A DNA stretch of 64,000 nucleotides from Agromyces soli (GCF_022811605.1 NZ_CP094533.1:3534001-3598000), one strand, 5' to 3'; shown: positions 40,077 through 49,793, counted from the first letter of the stretch. Numbers and translations: made by a program. Notes: generated by a model not told the origin, from the letters alone.

Positions 40077-42152
40077 ATGACTCGGTCGGCGACGATGAAC
40101 ACGCCCGGGGAGGCGGCGGTCCGTCCCGTCCGCTCCGGGTTCCGCGCCGACATTCAGGGGCTGCGCGCCTTCGCCGTCGTCGTCGTGGTGCTCGATCACC
40201 TGTTCCGTTGGCCGAGCGGCGGCTTCATCGGCGTGGACGTCTTCTTCGTCATCTCCGGCTACCTCATCACCTCGCACATCCTGCGGGAGCTCGAGCGCAC
40301 CGAGCGGCTCTCGCTCTCGGGCTTCTACCGGCGGAGGATCCGTCGCATCGCCCCGGCCGCGACGGTCGTCATCCTCGTCACGGTCGCCGTCTCGGCGCTC
40401 ATCCTCCCGCGCAGCAGAGCGGTCTCCGTCGCGATCGACGGCATCTGGGCGTTCTTCTTCGGAGCGAACTGGCGCTCGATGTCCGTCGGGACGGACTACT
40501 TCCAGCTCGGCCAGCTGCCCTCGCCGCTGCAGCACTACTGGTCGCTGTCGGTGGAGGAGCAGTTCTACTTCGTCTGGCCGCTGCTCACCATGATCGTCTT
40601 CCTCGTGGCGCTGCGCCGCTGGGGCGGCGCCACGAGCGCCCGCCGCGCGGTCGTGGCCACCTACGCCGTCCTCGTCGTCGCCTCCTTCGTCTGGGCGGTC
40701 GTGGAGACCGCGCAGAACCCGACCGTCGCCTACTTCTCGACGTTCTCGAGAGCTTGGGAACTCGGCGTCGGAGCCCTGCTGGCCGCCGTGCTGACGCGCA
40801 GCCTGACGATCCCCTTCGGCTGGCGGATCACTCTCGCATGGGCGGGCCTCGCCGGACTCGTCGCCAGCGTCTTCCTCATCGACTCGGCCTCCGTGTTCCC
40901 CGCGCCGACGGTCGCACTGCCGGTCCTGGCCACCGTCGCGGTCATCGCGGCGGGGGTGGGCAGCAGCGCCGAGCCTCGCTACGACCGGGCGCTCTGGCCG
41001 CTCACGAACCGGATCAGCACCTACGTCGGGGCGATCTCCTACTCGGTGTACCTCTGGCACTTCCCCGTCATCGTGCTCCTCGTCTCCTTCGTGCCGCAGG
41101 GCTCCCGCAGGTACTTTGCGCTCGCGCTGGCGCTGACGGCGGTGCTGTCGGTGCTGTCCTATCACTTCGTCGAGGAACCGGTGCGGCGCTCGAACTGGCT
41201 GCTGCCCGGGAGCCCGCCCCGTCGGCAGCGCCGCAGCCGGCTCCAGGTGGCCGCAACGGCGGTCGGCATCACCGCCCTCGTCGTGGCCATGGGCCTCGGT
41301 GCCGTCCGTCTCGCGATGCCTGGCGATGCGCGCACGACGGCCGACGCGTCCGCGTCGTGCTTCGGCGCCGCGGCCGCCCCCGGTGCGGGCAACGCGTGCG
41401 AGGAGAACCGTGCCGGCGGGCTCGCCGACGTCGCGCCGAGCCTCGACGATCTCGCCGAGGACACCGCGGGCGGCTACTCGTGCTGGCGTCCCGAGGGCGG
41501 CGAGCTCAAGACGTGCACCTTCGGGTCGGAGGCGGCGGATGCGCTGAAGGTCGCGCTCGTGGGCGACAGCCACGCCGCCGCACTGCTGCCCGCGCTGCTC
41601 GGGGAGGCCGAAGGGCTCGGCTGGTCCCTCGACACGTACACGGGCTACGGCTGCCAATGGCGCGACCAGCCCGAGGTGAGCGACTGCGACCGGGTGGCCG
41701 ACGAGGTCCAGGATCGGCTCGTGAGCGGCGGCTACGACCTGATCATCACCACGGCCGCGCGCTGGGCGACCGAGGACGCCCCGCCGGAGTCGTTCAGCTC
41801 GCGATGGGAGGCTGCCGAGGCCGCGGGGGCCGCCGTGGTCGTCGTGGCGGCCGCACCCACGGTTCCCGAGTCGGTGCTCGCCTGCCTCACCCGTGTCGGC
41901 GCGACGCCCGAGGAGTGCGCCACACCGCGGACGGACGCCCTGCAGCCGGACGATGTCGAGCTCGTCGCCGCGCGCGACGCCGGGGCCGACGTCGTGGACA
42001 TGACGGACTTCTACTGCACCGACGAGGTGTGCCCGGCCGTGATCGGCGGTGTCATCGTCGCCCGCGACGCGGCGGGCCACATCACGGGGACGTACATGAA
42101 GTCGATGGCCCCGTTCCTCATCGAACGCATCCGCGCCGCCGCCGGGATCTAG
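40077..42152 (+). CDS. acyltransferase (OafA/YrhL type) with C-terminal SGNH domain
   Basis: A 691-residue membrane acyltransferase that O-acetylates (or acylates) surface glycans. The N-terminal acyltransferase-3 part (about 20-400) has RADIQGLRAFAVVVVVLDHL, GGFIGVDVFFVISGYLITSH and about ten membrane helices. The C-terminal extracytoplasmic SGNH part (about 440-690) has the GDSH box VGDSHAAALLPALLG near residue 497 and, near the end, RDAAGHITGTYMKSMAPFLI, where the Asp-x-x-His pair is expected. The two-part design is known for exopolysaccharide and peptidoglycan O-acetylation. A weak ribosome-binding site (GAAGAAGG) is upstream of the ATG at 40077. Substrate unknown. Confidence 0.93.
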   Translation: MTRSATMNTPGEAAVRPVRSGFRADIQGLRAFAVVVVVLDHLFRWPSGGFIGVDVFFVISGYLITSHILRELERTERLSLSGFYRRRIRRIAPAATVVILVTVAVSALILPRSRAVSVAIDGIWAFFFGANWRSMSVGTDYFQLGQLPSPLQHYWSLSVEEQFYFVWPLLTMIVFLVALRRWGGATSARRAVVATYAVLVVASFVWAVVETAQNPTVAYFSTFSRAWELGVGALLAAVLTRSLTIPFGWRITLAWAGLAGLVASVFLIDSASVFPAPTVALPVLATVAVIAAGVGSSAEPRYDRALWPLTNRISTYVGAISYSVYLWHFPVIVLLVSFVPQGSRRYFALALALTAVLSVLSYHFVEEPVRRSNWLLPGSPPRRQRRSRLQVAATAVGITALVVAMGLGAVRLAMPGDARTTADASASCFGAAAAPGAGNACEENRAGGLADVAPSLDDLAEDTAGGYSCWRPEGGELKTCTFGSEAADALKVALVGDSHAAALLPALLGEAEGLGWSLDTYTGYGCQWRDQPEVSDCDRVADEVQDRLVSGGYDLIITTAARWATEDAPPESFSSRWEAAEAAGAAVVVVAAAPTVPESVLACLTRVGATPEECATPRTDALQPDDVELVAARDAGADVVDMTDFYCTDEVCPAVIGGVIVARDAAGHITGTYMKSMAPFLIERIRAAAGI

Positions 42153-42194
42153 CACGGCCGCACCGCCCCGACGCGAACGCGGCGCGGCCGGGGG

Positions 42195-43490
42195 TCAGCT
42201 GCGGCCGAGCCCCCGGTACTCGAAGCCGGCTGCCTTCCACGACGCCGGGTCGAGCGCGTTGCGGGCGTCGATGATGCGGGGCACGGCCATGAGCTCGGCG
42301 GTGCGTCGCGGATCCAGCTCGCGGTAGGCGGCCCACTCCGTGACGAGGACGGCGAGCTCCGCACCGCGGAGCGCGTCGCCGACGTCGGCGACGTACTCGA
42401 GCTGCGGGTGCTTCGCCCGGGAGTTGTCGATGCCGTGCGGGTCCGTCGCGACGACGTCCGCCCCGAGTCCGTACAGGCGGGCCGCGACATCGAGTGCCGG
42501 CGAATCGCGGATGTCGTCGGAGTCAGGCTTGAAGGTGAGGCCGAGCACGGCGATCCGCCGGGTGAAGACGCTGCCCCCCAGGAGTTCGATCGCGTGCTCG
42601 ACGACGCGTTCCCGACGGCGCAGGTTGATCGCGTCGACCTGTCGCAGGAATGCGACGGACTCGGCTCGCCCGAGCTCCTCGGCCCGCGCGGTGAACGCCC
42701 GGATGTCCTTCGGCAGGCACCCGCCGCCGAAGCCGATGCCGGCGTTCAGGAAGCGCCGGCCGATCCTCGCATCGTGGCCGATCGCATCGGCCAACGTCGT
42801 CACATCCGCACCCGTGACCTCGGCGATCTCGGCCATCGCGTTGATGAAGCTGATCTTGGTCGCGAGGAAGGCGTTCGCGGCGGTCTTCACCAGCTCGGCC
42901 GTGGCGAGGTCGGTGACGATGCGGGGCGTCCCCGCCTCGAGCGCCGCGCGATAGACCTCGTCGAGCAGCCCGGCGTCGGCATCGTCGACCACGCCGTAGA
43001 CGATGCGATCGGGAGTCAGCGTATCGGCGACCGCGAAGCCCTCTCGCAGGAACTCCGGATTCCAGGCGAGCGACGCCCCGGTTTCGGCGATCCGGTCCAC
43101 GAGCACCGCCGCGGTGCCCACCGGCACGGTGCTCTTGCCCACGACGAGCGCGCCGGGTCGGAGCACCGGGCGGAGCGACTCGATCGCGCCGTGGACGTAG
43201 CGGAGATCGGCGCCGTCGCCGTCGGCCAGCTGGGGGGTGCCGACCGCCACGAAGTGCACCCGGGCGTCGGCGGCCTCCGTGATGTCCGTCGTGAACCGCA
43301 GCCGCCCGGCCGCGATGCCGTCTGCGAGCAGTTCCTGCAGACCGGGCTCGTGGAAAGGCGCGGACCCGGCCGCGAGCTTCGCGATCTTCTCCGCGTCCGT
43401 GTCGATGCCGACGACCTCGTGGCCGAGCTTGGCCATCGCCGCCGCGTGCACCGCACCGAGGTAGCCGCAGCCGATTACCGAGAGCTTCAC
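42195..43490 (-). CDS. ugd: UDP-glucose 6-dehydrogenase
   Basis: Oxidises UDP-glucose to UDP-glucuronate, supplying uronic acid for the polymer. The 431-residue protein has the NAD+ motif SVIGCGYLGAVHAAAMAKLG at the start, PEFLREGFAV, the ATKISFINAMAEI helix (lysine near 215) and the catalytic cysteine loop GFGGGCLPKD near residue 257. The C-terminal half has VLGLTFKPDSDDIRDSPALD. GTG start at 43490 with AAGGAG 5 bases upstream; the ATG further out at 43553 lacks support. Divergent from the ABC exporter permease, so it may share control with it. Confidence 0.96.
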   Translation of the reverse strand: MKLSVIGCGYLGAVHAAAMAKLGHEVVGIDTDAEKIAKLAAGSAPFHEPGLQELLADGIAAGRLRFTTDITEAADARVHFVAVGTPQLADGDGADLRYVHGAIESLRPVLRPGALVVGKSTVPVGTAAVLVDRIAETGASLAWNPEFLREGFAVADTLTPDRIVYGVVDDADAGLLDEVYRAALEAGTPRIVTDLATAELVKTAANAFLATKISFINAMAEIAEVTGADVTTLADAIGHDARIGRRFLNAGIGFGGGCLPKDIRAFTARAEELGRAESVAFLRQVDAINLRRRERVVEHAIELLGGSVFTRRIAVLGLTFKPDSDDIRDSPALDVAARLYGLGADVVATDPHGIDNSRAKHPQLEYVADVGDALRGAELAVLVTEWAAYRELDPRRTAELMAVPRIIDARNALDPASWKAAGFEYRGLGRS

Positions 43491-43599
43491 GTGTCTCCTT
43501 GAAAGTCGATCCAGACCATTCTGGGGTATTCGAGTCGCCTCGTTCTTCGGCACGGCGGCCTGCGCGTGGGTTCAGAGCTTGCGACCAACCGTACGCGCA

Positions 43600-43605
43600 T
43601 ACAAT
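43600..43605 (+). promoter_or_regulatory. -10 box TACAAT of leaderless ABC exporter operon
   Basis: TACAAT, 7 bases, then ATG at 43613. A TTGCGA (43579-43584) lies 15 bases upstream as a possible -35. Confidence 0.55.
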
Positions 43606-43612
43606 CGTCAGG

Positions 43613-44482
43613 ATGTCCAAGCCCGATTCGGTCGACCTGTCGGCCTTCACCGTGCCCGGCACCGGCCGCGGCGTCTTCGACGTGTTCGGGTACCGCTACC
43701 TGTTGCGCCTGCTCGTGCGGAAGGGCATCCTCACCCGGTACCACGGCTCGGCACTCGGCTGGGCGTGGTCCTATGTGAAGCCCGCCGCGCAGTTCCTCAT
43801 CTACTACCTGGTGATGGGCGTGTTCCTCGGCCTCAACCGGGGCATCGAAGCGTTCCCCGTGTACCTGTTCTCCGGGATCGTCGTCGTCAACCTCTTCAAC
43901 GAGGCGTTCGGCAACGCCACGCGGTCGATCGTGAACAACCGGGCGCTGGTGAAGAAGATCTATCTCCCCCGCGAGCTCTTCCCCATCGCCGACGTGTTCA
44001 TCGCCTTCGTGCACTTCCTGCCGCAGCTCACCATCCTCATCGCGGTCTGCCTGTTCTCCGGGTGGGCCCCGAGCCTCGTGCAGCTCGCCGGCGCCCTCCT
44101 CGCCATCGTGATCATCCTGCTGATCGCCACGGGCCTCGGCCTGCTCTTCGGCTCGATCAATGTCACCTTCCGCGACTCGCAGAACCTCGTCGAGCTGATC
44201 CTCATGTTCGCGACGTACACCTCGCCGGTGCTGTACTCGTTCCAGATGGTCGAGAACAAACTGCCGCCGTGGCTGTTCGACCTGTACATGATGAATCCGG
44301 TCACGGCTGCCGTCGAACTGTTCCACTCCGCATTCTGGTTCCCGACGACGAGCGGGTCCGCGGCCCGTCCGGAGCATCTCTGGCTGATCTCGGCGCTCGC
44401 GATCGTGATCGCGATCGTCGCGCTCGTCGTGGGCCAGCTCGTCTTCCGCAGGTTGGAGGGTCGTTTTGCCCAGGACCTCTGA
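43613..44482 (+). CDS. Wzm/TagG-type polysaccharide ABC exporter permease
   Basis: A 289-residue ABC-2 permease with six membrane helices. Marks: RYRGSALGW-like TRYHGSALGWAWSYVKPAAQ (about 40), LFSGIVVVNLFNEAFGNATR, NRALVKKIYLPRELFPIADV, and LFGSINVTFRDSQNLVELI. This is the family that exports O-polysaccharides and teichoic acids across the membrane with an ATPase partner (next gene). The ATG at 43613 is leaderless. Its end overlaps the ATPase gene start (TTG at 44466) by 17 bases. Confidence 0.92.
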   Translation: MSKPDSVDLSAFTVPGTGRGVFDVFGYRYLLRLLVRKGILTRYHGSALGWAWSYVKPAAQFLIYYLVMGVFLGLNRGIEAFPVYLFSGIVVVNLFNEAFGNATRSIVNNRALVKKIYLPRELFPIADVFIAFVHFLPQLTILIAVCLFSGWAPSLVQLAGALLAIVIILLIATGLGLLFGSINVTFRDSQNLVELILMFATYTSPVLYSFQMVENKLPPWLFDLYMMNPVTAAVELFHSAFWFPTTSGSAARPEHLWLISALAIVIAIVALVVGQLVFRRLEGRFAQDL

Positions 44483-45215
44483 ACCCCCGCTCCCCCGCAT
44501 CATCATCGAAGGCGTTCGCAAGACCTACACGCTTCGTCACACCCATTCGTTCAAGGAGACGTTCGTCGCCTGGCTGCGCCGGAAGAAGGTGTCCACGTCC
44601 TTCGACGCGCTCCAGCACATCGACCTCACCGTGGGCGAGTCGGAGGCGGTCGCCCTGCTCGGCTACAACGGGTCGGGCAAGTCGACGCTGCTGAAACTCG
44701 TCTCCGGCGTGCTCCGGCCTGACCGTGGTCGAGTGCTCACCCGCGGACGAGTGGCCGGACTGATCGAGGTGGGCGCGGGGTTCCACCCCGACCTCTCGGG
44801 TCGCGAGAACGTGTACCTCAACGCGGCCATCCTCGGCATGTCGAAGACCGAGATCGACGCCCGCTTCGACGAGATCGTCGAGTTCAGCGAGATCGGCGAG
44901 TTCATCGACACCGAGGTCAAGCATTACTCGTCGGGCATGTTCGTCAGACTCGCCTTCTCGGTGGCGATTCACACGGAACTCGACATCCTGCTCGTCGACG
45001 AGGTCCTCGCGGTCGGCGACGCGCCGTTCCGCGAGAAGTGCAAGGCGAAGATCCGTGAGCTCGTCGCGGCGGGCAAGACGCTCTTCATCGTCAGCCACGA
45101 CCTCAGCATGGTCGCCGAGCTCTGCAGCCGGGGCCTCGTCCTCCGGCGCGGGGAACTCGTTTACGACGGCGCCATCGACGACGCCATCGACCAGCTCAAG
45201 GCCATCACCAGATGA
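44466..45215 (+). CDS. Wzt/TagH-type polysaccharide ABC exporter ATPase
   Basis: A 249-residue ABC ATPase. Walker A is GYNGSGKSTLLKLVSGVL (about residue 62), the signature region YSSGMFVRLAFSVA (about 155) and Walker B LLVDEVLAVGD (about 175); VSHDLSMVAELC follows. The length shows only the nucleotide-binding domain plus a short end: the carbohydrate-recognition C-terminal domain of Wzt that reads capped O-antigens is missing, as in TagH. Start is a TTG at 44466 with GGAGGG 5 bases before it, inside the permease gene. It overlaps the next gene by ATGA. Confidence 0.94.
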   Translation: MPRTSEPPLPRIIIEGVRKTYTLRHTHSFKETFVAWLRRKKVSTSFDALQHIDLTVGESEAVALLGYNGSGKSTLLKLVSGVLRPDRGRVLTRGRVAGLIEVGAGFHPDLSGRENVYLNAAILGMSKTEIDARFDEIVEFSEIGEFIDTEVKHYSSGMFVRLAFSVAIHTELDILLVDEVLAVGDAPFREKCKAKIRELVAAGKTLFIVSHDLSMVAELCSRGLVLRRGELVYDGAIDDAIDQLKAITR

Positions 45216-46636
45216 CCGCGGAGACGAGGACGATCGCCGTCGTGCTCGCCGGCGGGGTCGGCGAGCGCGTGGGGCTCGGCACCCCGAAGCAGCTCATCCG
45301 GCTCGCGGGCAAGGCGATCGTCGAGCACACCCTCGAGGCGCTGCAGACGAGCCCGTCGATCGACGAGATCCTCGTCATGATGAACGCCGAGTCCATCCGC
45401 GAACTCGACCGGTACCTCGGCAACCCGCGGTTCGGCAAACTGTCGGCGGTGCTCCCCGGCGGTGAGACCCGCAACGAGTCGACCCGGCTCGCGCTCGATG
45501 CGCTGCCCGCCGACGGGTCGACGAAAGTGCTGTTCCACGACGCCGTCCGACCCTTCGTCGACGAACGGATCATCGCCGACTGCGTCGCCGCCCTCGAGGA
45601 GTTCGACGCGGTCGACACCGCGATCCCCTCGGCGGACACGATCATCGAGGTCGACGATCGCTCGATCATCACCGGCATTCCGCCGCGTTCCCGCTTGCGC
45701 CGCGGCCAGACCCCCCAGGCGTTCCGGCTCGGGACGATCCGCCGCGCCTACGACCGCGCCGCGTCCGATCCGGAGTTCACGGCGACCGACGACTGCGGCG
45801 TGGTCTTCACCTACCTCCCGGATGTCCCGATCAAAGTCGTCGTCGGCTCCGCCGAGAACCTGAAGATCACGGAACCGCTGGACATCCACATCGCCGACAA
45901 GCTGTTCCAGCTGCAGTCGGCGTCGTTCGCCGCGGACGGCCTGGAGGTCGAGGCGGGGCTCTCGGGCCGCTCGATCGTGGTGTTCGGCGCGTCCTACGGC
46001 ATCGGGGCGAGCATCATCGAAGCGGCGCGCGCGGCCGGTGCCCGGGTGCACGGGTTCAGCCGGACGGACACGGGCACCGATGTGACGTCACGAGCGCAGG
46101 TCGCGAGCGCGCTGGCCGAGGCCGCTGCGAGCGGACCGATCGACGCCGTCGTCGTCACTGCCGGTCGGCTGGACGTGAACACGCTGGTCGACACGCCGCA
46201 GGAGGCCCTGCAGTCCACGCTCGAGACGAACCTCCTCGCACCCGCGGTGATCGCGCAGGAAGCGTTCCCCTACCTCGAGGCCTCGGCCGGTCAGCTCCTG
46301 CTGTTCACCTCGAGCTCGTACACCCGCGGACGGGCCGGGTACGCGCTGTACTCGGCCACGAAGGCCGGCGTGGTGAACCTGACCCAGGCGCTCGCGGACG
46401 AGTGGGCGACGGCCGGGGTGTCCGTGAACTGCGTCAATCCGCAACGGACCCGCACCCCGATGCGCGCGCAGGCCTTCGGCGAGGAGCCCGCGCACACGCT
46501 CCTCGATCCCGACGACGTGGCGAGCGTGTCGCTCGCGGTCCTCACATCCGGGCTGACCGGTCAGGTGGTCGACGTGCGGTCGGGCGGACCCGGCTCGCCG
46601 CCACCGGGGCCGCTCACGCGCCCGGATCGGTCATGA
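45212..46636 (+). CDS. fused ribitol-5-phosphate cytidylyltransferase and ribulose-5-phosphate reductase (copy 1)
   Basis: A 474-residue fusion. Residues about 1-230 are an IspD/TarI-type cytidylyltransferase: AVVLAGGVGERVGLGTPKQL, PGGETRNESTRLAL, LFHDAVRPFVDERII and KITEPLDIHIADKLFQL. Residues about 250-470 are a short-chain dehydrogenase: IVVFGASYGIGASIIEAARA (about 258), TSSSYTRGRAGYALYSATK and VNCVNPQRTRTPM. This arrangement is that of the bifunctional Acs1/Bcs1 proteins that make CDP-ribitol from ribulose-5-phosphate and CTP. A ribitol-phosphate polymer is thus likely. The ATG at 45212 overlaps the ATPase stop (ATGA); the 3' end overlaps the convergent transferase gene by 23 bases. A second copy lies at 49974. 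Confidence 0.93.
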   Translation: MTAETRTIAVVLAGGVGERVGLGTPKQLIRLAGKAIVEHTLEALQTSPSIDEILVMMNAESIRELDRYLGNPRFGKLSAVLPGGETRNESTRLALDALPADGSTKVLFHDAVRPFVDERIIADCVAALEEFDAVDTAIPSADTIIEVDDRSIITGIPPRSRLRRGQTPQAFRLGTIRRAYDRAASDPEFTATDDCGVVFTYLPDVPIKVVVGSAENLKITEPLDIHIADKLFQLQSASFAADGLEVEAGLSGRSIVVFGASYGIGASIIEAARAAGARVHGFSRTDTGTDVTSRAQVASALAEAAASGPIDAVVVTAGRLDVNTLVDTPQEALQSTLETNLLAPAVIAQEAFPYLEASAGQLLLFTSSSYTRGRAGYALYSATKAGVVNLTQALADEWATAGVSVNCVNPQRTRTPMRAQAFGEEPAHTLLDPDDVASVSLAVLTSGLTGQVVDVRSGGPGSPPPGPLTRPDRS

Positions 46637-49600
46637 TCGCGGGGTTCACGGACGGCCGGGACTGCTCGGCAGCGGGCGCTGCCGCACCGGGACGGTTCGG
46701 CCTCGCGCCGATGAGGCGGCGGAGCTGTCGCTTGACCACCCGGCGCAACCCCACCTCGCGCTGCAGGCGGAAGAGCTTCGGGGCGAGCCCTCGTGAGCGC
46801 GTCATGCTGATCGGGAACGATCTCGTGATCTCGCTCATCGGCTTGCCACGGAGGAAGGCGACGAGGTCGCCGAGGCGAAGCGCGGGCGCGAATTCCCGCT
46901 CGTGTCCGCCGAGTTCCACCGCGTCGCGGAGCGGCGCGATCAGTTCGACGTAATCGATGAATCCGGGCTGCGTGCGAAAGTGCTCGAAGCCGAAGCGGAA
47001 GGCGTCGCGGGCGAGCTGGACCTGGTCGAGTGCGGGCAGCGCGAGGAAGTCGGCCGCGAACATCGGCAGCATCCGTTCCATCGCCTCGAGCAGCTCAGCG
47101 TCGTGACCTCGCGGCGAGGTGCGCGCCACGAGGCGGCCGTCGACGCGGTCGTAGCCCTCGGTCGTGCCGTACGGCAGGTTCGCGAAGATCGCTTCGATGA
47201 GCAGCAGCGAGTACGAGGCCGACGTGTAGTTGTGCCGCTCGGCCGCGGTGGCGGAAGGGTAGATGCTCCGCGCGTAATAGAACGGAGCGCCCGTCTCCAC
47301 CCCCATCGATTCGAACAGCCGGACCAGGCAGTCCTGCGTGTAGCCGCGCCCCCAGTACTCGACGAAGGCGAACCGCTCGTCGAAATCGATCTCCTGCGCC
47401 AGGTAGGCCGTGGCGAGTTCGCGATCCGCGGCCGCGATCTCGGCGAGCCTGCTGCGGAAGGCGTGCGAGGCCCGCATCGTCTCCACGATTCCGGCCGCCT
47501 CGTGCGCGCTGAACCCACCAGCCCGGCGGAATCGCGCGAAGTCCGGAAACAGCTCCAGCAGCTCGCGCTCCTCCAGTCGGGACGCCTCGACGAGCCCCGC
47601 GAAGGTGCGGATGCCGCCGAAGCTCCCGTGCGGCGCGAAGGTGTCGTCGTCGATGCCGTCGAGCTGGGAGGCGAGCCGCCACGCGCGGCGCGATCCGTGG
47701 ATGTAGCGCGTCTTCAACGGGAGCCCGAGCTCCTCGATGCACCGCTCCGCGATGCCGCGCAGCAGGTGACCGTCGCGCGAGATGAAGTAGAGCGTCTCGT
47801 AGCCGCGCGCTACGGCGTCCCGGACCGCCCACACGACGTACGGGACCAGGTAGAGCGAGGCGGTCCGGTAGGCGAACAGTTCCGTTCGCGACGCTCCCTC
47901 GAACCGCTTGGCGCGGTTCAAGCCCGCGAGCAGATAGCCGTCGTACGAGCCGATCGTGTTCGCCATCGCCTGCTCGTAGCCGTCGAAGACCGGCGTCTCG
48001 AGCTTGACGGTCGTGATGCCGAGCTGCGCGGCCATCCGGACGTCGGCGTGCGGGTTGTCGCCGGTGTGCACCCAGCGCTCGAAGTCGTAGTCGACGTCGA
48101 CGAAGGCCCGGAGATAGAGCTGCTTCGTCGACTTCTGCACGCCGTGCTCGCTCGAGAGATAGAGCGGCAGCTCCGCGAGCAGCGGATCGGCACGCTCCAG
48201 CATGCGTGCGACGACCGAGCGCGGCAGGTACATGTCGCTGATCAGGATGACCCGCTCCCCTGCCTCGTGCAGCTCGCGCACCCTGGCGACGATCTCGGCA
48301 TCCGGCACGACGTCGCGGAGTTCGCTTTCGATCTCCCACGCCTTGATCCGGTCGAGCTGGGGCTGATCGAGATCGAAGAGCCGCCCGATCCGTTCGTAGA
48401 TCGCGTCGAAGGTGATCTCGAACTCGGCCCCGGTTGCGCGGCGCGGGTCCTTCCGCAGTCCTTCGCGGACGGCGGCTTCGCTCTGCTGGCGGACTTCGAC
48501 GAAGCGCTGCGCGAGGAACTGGGGGAAGTCGTCGCCCGCCCGGGCGATCTCCCGGCGGACTGCGAGGAAGATCGAGACCGGCCGCACGGCGCGGCGGTGC
48601 ATGACCGTGTCGAAGACGTCGAAGCTGTAGAGCGTCGGCAGCTCGACGTCGCGCACCTCGTACTGCAGGGCGTGCTCGATGATGCGCTCGATGGACGCGT
48701 CGTCGTCGTACGACCAGAACTGCCGTCTGAGCTCGTCGAGCTCCGCCTCGGCGACTCGGTTGTCGCCGCCGAGGGCGGTGAGCAGGGCGGGGAAGTCCGC
48801 GGCGATCGTGCCGCGGGAGAGTTCGAGGTAGTCGAACCCGGGCTCGAGCGCTTCGGGCGCGTCGAGGTCGAAGACGTAGCGGATGAACGACGTCACCCCG
48901 GCCGCGATCAAGTCGTAGTGGATCGAGGAGTAGTCGATGATCGCCGTGTCGATCTGGTCGAAGACCTCGTAGACGTCGTGGGCGTTGTCCCAGAATCGCA
49001 GCCTCGGATGCCGCCCGTACCGGCGCTTGAGCTCGAGGTACGCGCGGTCGCCGACGAGATGCGGGTGCATCTTCAGGATGAGGAGCTGGTCGTTGGCCTC
49101 GAGCACCGCGACGAGCGCGTCGAAGTCGGGAAGCGCTCGAGTGAGGAATCCGGCGTTCCCGCTCACCCGATGAGTCGGCGCGTACAAGATCACGCTCGTC
49201 CGCGGCGTGAGCCCGTCTGCGCCCCGGAGCTCATGATCGAACGTCGTCATGCTGCCGTGGGCGCGGAGGTAGGTGTTCTGCGGATACCCCGCCCGGATCA
49301 CCTGCGACTCGTCGAAGCCGATCTGCTCGCGGAAGTGCGTCTCCATCAGCTCCGACGACACGAGGAACAACTGCGTGTCGCGGTACGCCTTGTTGTTGCG
49401 GATGTACTTCCCCGCGATCCGCGGCATGAGGACCCCCGTCGTCATGGCGCGTTCGACGCGCTTCACGCCGACCCCGTGCCAGAGGTTCAGCAGCACGATC
49501 CCGCGCATCGCATCGGGGATCCGCTCCTTGACCTGATTGACCACGAAGACCCCCGCGGCGCGCTGGATCCGTCGACTCTCGGGTGCTGAGAAGCTCAACG

Positions 49601-49793
49601 CTTGGTAGCCCAGACGGCGGAGTCGCTGCACCGTCTCCGCCGACTCCGTGATCCAGTACGCCCGAATGTCGGGGCGGAACCGGCGGACGTACTCGAAGAG
49701 CCACTTCGGATTCCCGGCGAATTCCGCGGCATTGAACAGCCAGATCTTCCTATTCCGCACTGCTGGGGTCTCCACCGTTCTCTTCTCTTCCAT
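46614..49793 (-). CDS. CDP-glycerol/ribitol phosphotransferase fused to HAD-type domains
   Basis: A 1059-residue protein. Residues about 1-380 are a TagF/TarL-like CDP-polyol phosphotransferase: LLNLWHGVGVKRVERAMTTG near 106, then YAPTHRVSGNAGFLT, LILKMHPHLV and DTAIIDYSSIHYDLIAAGV. Residues about 385-600 are a HAD-type hydrolase: LYSFDVFDTVMHRRAVRPVS near 388, VILISDMYLPRSVVARML and WVHTGDNPHADVRMAAQL. The last part (about 640-1059) has GYETLYFISRDGHLLRGIA near 668, FVEYWGRGYTQDCLVRLFES near 811 and a basic tail; it looks like the C-terminal half of COG5610-type proteins. The fusion could polymerise ribitol- or glycerol-phosphate and process a phosphate end. The start ATG at 49793 has no clear ribosome-binding site. 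It converges on copy 1 of the cytidylyltransferase-reductase gene and diverges from copy 2. Confidence 0.88.
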   Translation of the reverse strand: MEEKRTVETPAVRNRKIWLFNAAEFAGNPKWLFEYVRRFRPDIRAYWITESAETVQRLRRLGYQALSFSAPESRRIQRAAGVFVVNQVKERIPDAMRGIVLLNLWHGVGVKRVERAMTTGVLMPRIAGKYIRNNKAYRDTQLFLVSSELMETHFREQIGFDESQVIRAGYPQNTYLRAHGSMTTFDHELRGADGLTPRTSVILYAPTHRVSGNAGFLTRALPDFDALVAVLEANDQLLILKMHPHLVGDRAYLELKRRYGRHPRLRFWDNAHDVYEVFDQIDTAIIDYSSIHYDLIAAGVTSFIRYVFDLDAPEALEPGFDYLELSRGTIAADFPALLTALGGDNRVAEAELDELRRQFWSYDDDASIERIIEHALQYEVRDVELPTLYSFDVFDTVMHRRAVRPVSIFLAVRREIARAGDDFPQFLAQRFVEVRQQSEAAVREGLRKDPRRATGAEFEITFDAIYERIGRLFDLDQPQLDRIKAWEIESELRDVVPDAEIVARVRELHEAGERVILISDMYLPRSVVARMLERADPLLAELPLYLSSEHGVQKSTKQLYLRAFVDVDYDFERWVHTGDNPHADVRMAAQLGITTVKLETPVFDGYEQAMANTIGSYDGYLLAGLNRAKRFEGASRTELFAYRTASLYLVPYVVWAVRDAVARGYETLYFISRDGHLLRGIAERCIEELGLPLKTRYIHGSRRAWRLASQLDGIDDDTFAPHGSFGGIRTFAGLVEASRLEERELLELFPDFARFRRAGGFSAHEAAGIVETMRASHAFRSRLAEIAAADRELATAYLAQEIDFDERFAFVEYWGRGYTQDCLVRLFESMGVETGAPFYYARSIYPSATAAERHNYTSASYSLLLIEAIFANLPYGTTEGYDRVDGRLVARTSPRGHDAELLEAMERMLPMFAADFLALPALDQVQLARDAFRFGFEHFRTQPGFIDYVELIAPLRDAVELGGHEREFAPALRLGDLVAFLRGKPMSEITRSFPISMTRSRGLAPKLFRLQREVGLRRVVKRQLRRLIGARPNRPGAAAPAAEQSRPSVNPAIMTDPGA

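Noticed and set aside
42153-42194. Weak G/C hairpin between the acyltransferase and ugd stops
   Set aside because: Pairing is short and imperfect, so a terminator call was not supported.
40013-42274. Plus-strand frame overlapping the acyltransferase gene
   Set aside because: Low-complexity Arg/Gly-rich translation; the acyltransferase in the other frame has clear membrane helices and a GDSH motif.
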